DNA of 64,000 nucleotides, taken from NCBI RefSeq assembly GCF_032878955.1, contig NZ_CP043839.1, forward strand, positions 1,426,001 through 1,490,000. The letters run 5' to 3'. Below are positions 61,223 through 64,000 of this stretch, piece after piece (position 1 is the first letter of the stretch; each line of letters starts with the position of its first letter). Under the pieces are notes generated by a model. It did not search any database. It saw only the letters and a list, made by a program, of their open reading frames with translations, and was not told the origin of the DNA. A program made the translations under genes and the position numbers. The stretch comes from Butyricimonas paravirosa. GTDB taxonomy: Bacteria; Bacteroidota; Bacteroidia; Bacteroidales; Marinifilaceae.

Positions 61223-62710
61223 TTATTCAAACGACATTTGGGATTCCGGGAAAGGAAGTTTATAAGACGCATCCGGCACCTCTTTCGTCACGGGCCATGT
61301 CAAGCTATTATACGTAAGCCGTTTATAAAAGAAAAACATTTGACCTTCACCATAAAATTCCTTTCGGTACTCTTTCTCAAGGCGACTCTTTATTGCCGCA
61401 GGAGTTGTCAAAGTTCCATCAATAGAGGCATCCAATACCCGAGCCATACGATATACTTTAAACAAATCATCCCGCCCACATTCCGTCACGATAAAATACA
61501 TCTCGGCAAGCCGGATCAAAGGAATATCCGTTACGGCAGTCACTGTGCTACCAGTTTCATTGTATTTTTTGAAAAAATTAAAAGCGGAACTGGCCAAAGG
61601 AACAATCCGGTTTTCCCACAAGCGACTATTCCGATAGCGAATATCAGAAGTGTGAAGAGAAGCTTCAAAGGCCTCGTCAAGATAAGCTACCGTCTGGGTA
61701 TATGCCGTACTGTAATTAAAGAATACTGGTGTTAACGTTTGGGTTGCCAAAGTACTGCTGACTGCAAAAATATGCTCGGCAGGGAAAGTCATTTGTCCAT
61801 TGTTGGCATCCGCATCACTTCCCAAAGTGAATTTTGACTTCTCATCACTATCCAAAGCATCTATCACAACCAAGGCATTTTCAAGCGCATCGGAAGTTTT
61901 CCCTATCCAAAGATAATAACGAGCCTTCGTCGCTTTCAAGGCATAATAGTTAAACCTTGACTGGCGGAAATAATGGTATTCATCAGCCGGATGTGGCAAA
62001 TCTTGGTTCACTCCCTGCAAGTCATCCGGAGAGTTTAGGATGGTATTCGAATAAGTCAGGATCGGATCATCAACCAACAACTCCTCTGCATTGTTCAAGT
62101 CCATCAAAATATTATCAAGCACTTCCTGATATGACACGGCCAATAATTCCTGTGGATTTTTCGTGACTATTTTCACGTAAGGAATAGCTTTATCGGAACT
62201 CTTAGCCTTACTCGGAAGAGGTCCCCAATAACGTAAAATTTCCAAGTGCAGGAATGCTCGTAAGCCCAAGGCCTCCCCCTTTATCAATTCATAATTTCCA
62301 TTTGTAAAGAGATCCTTCTTCGCATCAATATTCTCCAGAAGAGAATTGATATTAATAATCGTCTGGTAATATTGCAACCAAACATCCTCAAGAAGCTTTT
62401 TCGTTGAAGTCTGTGTAAAATCGAAATTACTGATATGATAGATCTCTGCCTGTGTCGAATTGGCAGATGGTATCGTCCAGTGCTGGGCCATCATTTCCGG
62501 CAGTTTCATCGTCGTGTTGAGCCCGTAAAGCTCCGGAGTCGCCATTCTGATATAAGCTCCGGTAAGTACATCTTTGAACCCTTGCTCGGACTCGAACATC
62601 GTAGTCTGCCGCATTTCGAGTTCCGGTTGTATATCCAGCCATTCGTTACACGAGGTAAACGTCAAGGCCACTGCAACTGATAAGTATAAATATATCTTTT
62701 TCATCTTCAT
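61223..62710 (-). CDS. SusD/RagB-family surface nutrient-binding lipoprotein
   Basis: A 495-residue lipoprotein with lipobox FTSCN (Cys21). It shows SusD features: GEALGLRAFLHLEILRYWGPLP (about 148-169), a YALKATKARYYLWIG helix pair and a C-terminal EKEYRKEFYGEGQMFFFYKRL block. It follows the partial susC gene by 24 bp and precedes the DUF4843 gene by 15 bp. Confidence 0.92.
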   Translation of the reverse strand: MKMKKIYLYLSVAVALTFTSCNEWLDIQPELEMRQTTMFESEQGFKDVLTGAYIRMATPELYGLNTTMKLPEMMAQHWTIPSANSTQAEIYHISNFDFTQTSTKKLLEDVWLQYYQTIININSLLENIDAKKDLFTNGNYELIKGEALGLRAFLHLEILRYWGPLPSKAKSSDKAIPYVKIVTKNPQELLAVSYQEVLDNILMDLNNAEELLVDDPILTYSNTILNSPDDLQGVNQDLPHPADEYHYFRQSRFNYYALKATKARYYLWIGKTSDALENALVVIDALDSDEKSKFTLGSDADANNGQMTFPAEHIFAVSSTLATQTLTPVFFNYSTAYTQTVAYLDEAFEASLHTSDIRYRNSRLWENRIVPLASSAFNFFKKYNETGSTVTAVTDIPLIRLAEMYFIVTECGRDDLFKVYRMARVLDASIDGTLTTPAAIKSRLEKEYRKEFYGEGQMFFFYKRLTYNSLTWPVTKEVPDASYKLPFPESQMSFE

Positions 62711-62734
62711 GCTGATTGATTATTGTTTCTAGTA

Positions 62735-64000
62735 TTAAAACCTTACCGATAGTGAAACCGAGAATTTACGGGCAAAAGGATAGGAAAGTCCGCGTTCCTG
62801 CTTAACCGTCGAAAGGTAGAAAACATCTTCGGCATAAAAACCGATGGCCAGATAGTCCAAACGGCAATGTCTCTTCAGCCATTCTGTATCGAATTCATAA
62901 TTAACATTTAGCGTGTTAAGACTAAGGGCATTTTCCTTCATCACAAAACGGGAAGAGGCATTTGTGGTATTGAAATCTTTAATATTCTTGAATTTCGTAA
63001 CATCACCTTCATTCTGCCAGCGATCGTACAAAGCCCGCTTGTCCAGATTTCCCCAGCGTTTCACTGCAGTTGTAGTGTTCTCCACTTTATCCACAAGCGT
63101 CTGGTTATAGATATGGCCCCCAAGACGATAAGAGAACGTAGCATTCAACGTAATATCTCTCCATCGGAACATGGTTCTGAGATTGCCCCGAACTTTAGGT
63201 TCATTCACCCCGAAAGGCACCTTGTCTTTCGGGTCCCACGTGTAGACTCTCTCCCCATCCTTGTTCAAAAACAATTCAGAACCTGTTGCCGGATCAATTC
63301 CAAGTGAACGAACCACGAAAATCGTATTCATGGACTGTCCCTCCTGGTAAAGAAAGCTCGGATTAGGTCCGGCCTCGTCTAACAATTCTGAATTAAGGAA
63401 TTCCAACGCATTGGATATTTTCAGTATCTTGTTTACATTGTGTGCAAGATTTCCTCCGACAGACCACATAATATGACTTTCACTATTTCTGATCAAAAAC
63501 ACATTAGCGTCAAGCTCGATACCCCTGTTGCGTACCTCCCCGACATTTGCCTTATAACTGGAGAAACCTCCGGCCGTGGGCAGATTAATATCTGTAAGCA
63601 AATCCTCCGTGAGCTTATTGTAATAGTCCACGTTCAAACGTACCAAACCATTGAAAAGAGAGGTTTCAACTCCCAGATTCAATTGCTTTGTCTTCTGCCA
63701 AGACAAATCCGGATTACCCATTCCAAGCATATATGCCCCGTTCCAATACTTATAGTTCTCCTGTCCAAAATACCGGTAAGTGGTCAGTGCCTGATACGAA
63801 CTGAAATTCTGGGACCCGATAGTACCATAAGAGAAGCGAAAACGAAGCAAATTAATAGCATTTGACGAACTCAAAAAATTTTCATTATGTACGTTCCATC
63901 CCAACCCGGCAGAAAAGAAAGGAGCCGTACGGTCATTACTTCCAAATTTGGACGATCCCTCGATCTTCCCAGAGAAATCGACAAAATAACGACGATCGTA
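62735..64000 (-). CDS. SusC/RagA-family TonB-linked transporter, C-terminal part (cut by window edge)
   Basis: The frame is open from the window edge to the stop at 62735, giving 421 residues of barrel. The edge-proximal part reads RRYFVDFSGKIEGSSKFG, then an FFSAGLGWNV segment: the 'R.DGSS.FG...FF..G.GW' signature of SusC barrels. The C-terminus ends SLSVRF. Any apparent start at 63904 is an internal TTG, not a real start. The N-terminal domains, and so whether an STN domain exists, lie outside the window. Confidence 0.93.
   Translation of the reverse strand, partial: YDRRYFVDFSGKIEGSSKFGSNDRTAPFFSAGLGWNVHNENFLSSSNAINLLRFRFSYGTIGSQNFSSYQALTTYRYFGQENYKYWNGAYMLGMGNPDLSWQKTKQLNLGVETSLFNGLVRLNVDYYNKLTEDLLTDINLPTAGGFSSYKANVGEVRNRGIELDANVFLIRNSESHIMWSVGGNLAHNVNKILKISNALEFLNSELLDEAGPNPSFLYQEGQSMNTIFVVRSLGIDPATGSELFLNKDGERVYTWDPKDKVPFGVNEPKVRGNLRTMFRWRDITLNATFSYRLGGHIYNQTLVDKVENTTTAVKRWGNLDKRALYDRWQNEGDVTKFKNIKDFNTTNASSRFVMKENALSLNTLNVNYEFDTEWLKRHCRLDYLAIGFYAEDVFYLSTVKQERGLSYPFARKFSVSLSVRF

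Noticed and set aside
62735..63904. Complete gene starting at 63904
   Set aside because: The codon there is an internal TTG; the frame stays open to the window edge with SusC barrel sequence.

Overview
The window reads as a chromosomal segment of a gut-type Bacteroidales bacterium. Three SusC/SusD outer-membrane systems (two with an ECF sigma factor and a FecR anti-sigma), lipoprotein signals with a short pre-cysteine stretch, and promoters of the Bacteroides form TTTG-N19/20-TAnnTTTG all point that way. The dense SusC/SusD plus protease plus thioredoxin loci, together with Rnf and a two-gene indolepyruvate oxidoreductase, would suit Odoribacteraceae such as Butyricimonas or Odoribacter. That genus-level idea is inference. 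No rRNA, tRNA or CRISPR array was seen.

Layout. (1) 1-490: edge of an AbiEii-like toxin with its small upstream partner, both on the minus strand. (2) 8383-596, minus: one compact run of a membrane/periplasmic polyferredoxin, a Tat-exported aldo/keto-reductase lipoprotein with ferredoxin domain, a DUF1893 protein, a TonB-dependent receptor, a secreted DUF362 protein, an ECF-transporter S-like membrane protein, TatA and TatC. Tat machinery sits with its apparent substrates, suggesting an envelope redox module. (3) 21308-8624, minus: ECF sigma, FecR, SusC, SusD, a metallopeptidase-like lipoprotein, a TlpA-type thioredoxin protein and an S9 peptidase. This looks like a peptide-directed rather than a glycan-directed locus. 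(4) 21309-25439: a MITE-like inverted repeat, a serine hydrolase, a YhcH-family protein, a palindromic repeat, and a YD-repeat secreted protein split by a frameshift at a T8 run.

(5) 25515-33642, plus: era, der, then a RseC-family gene and rnfBCDGEA, separated by AT-rich repeat spacers. (6) 33643-37818: a second copy of the palindromic repeat, a HAD phosphatase, a CCA-adding-type enzyme, rsgA and a methyltransferase. (7) 38424-54101, plus: a second ECF sigma, then a 2.5 kb insert (AAA-ATPase/PD-(D/E)XK protein and a low-GC overlapping gene pair), then FecR, SusC, SusD, a fasciclin-like lipoprotein, an acidic coiled-coil lipoprotein, a nested repeat/MITE region, a thioredoxin protein and an M16 protease. 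(8) 54133-56076, minus: a membrane SpoIIE-type phosphatase. (9) 56522-58749, plus: iorA and iorB. (10) 64000-58847, minus: a third SusC (partial)/SusD/DUF4843/PKD-like lipoprotein locus, facing iorAB across a strong bidirectional terminator.

How the parts fit: Rnf couples reduced ferredoxin to NADH and ion transport, and IorAB makes reduced ferredoxin from amino-acid-derived 2-oxoacids. The SusCD loci carry proteases and thiol-redox proteins instead of glycosidases. Together this suggests a cell that takes up peptides and ferments amino acids. The most unusual items are the Tat/polyferredoxin operon, the unrecognised low-GC pair inserted between a sigma factor and its FecR, the T8 frameshift gene, and the 9-bp-unit palindromic repeat with a MITE-like element nested in one degenerate copy.
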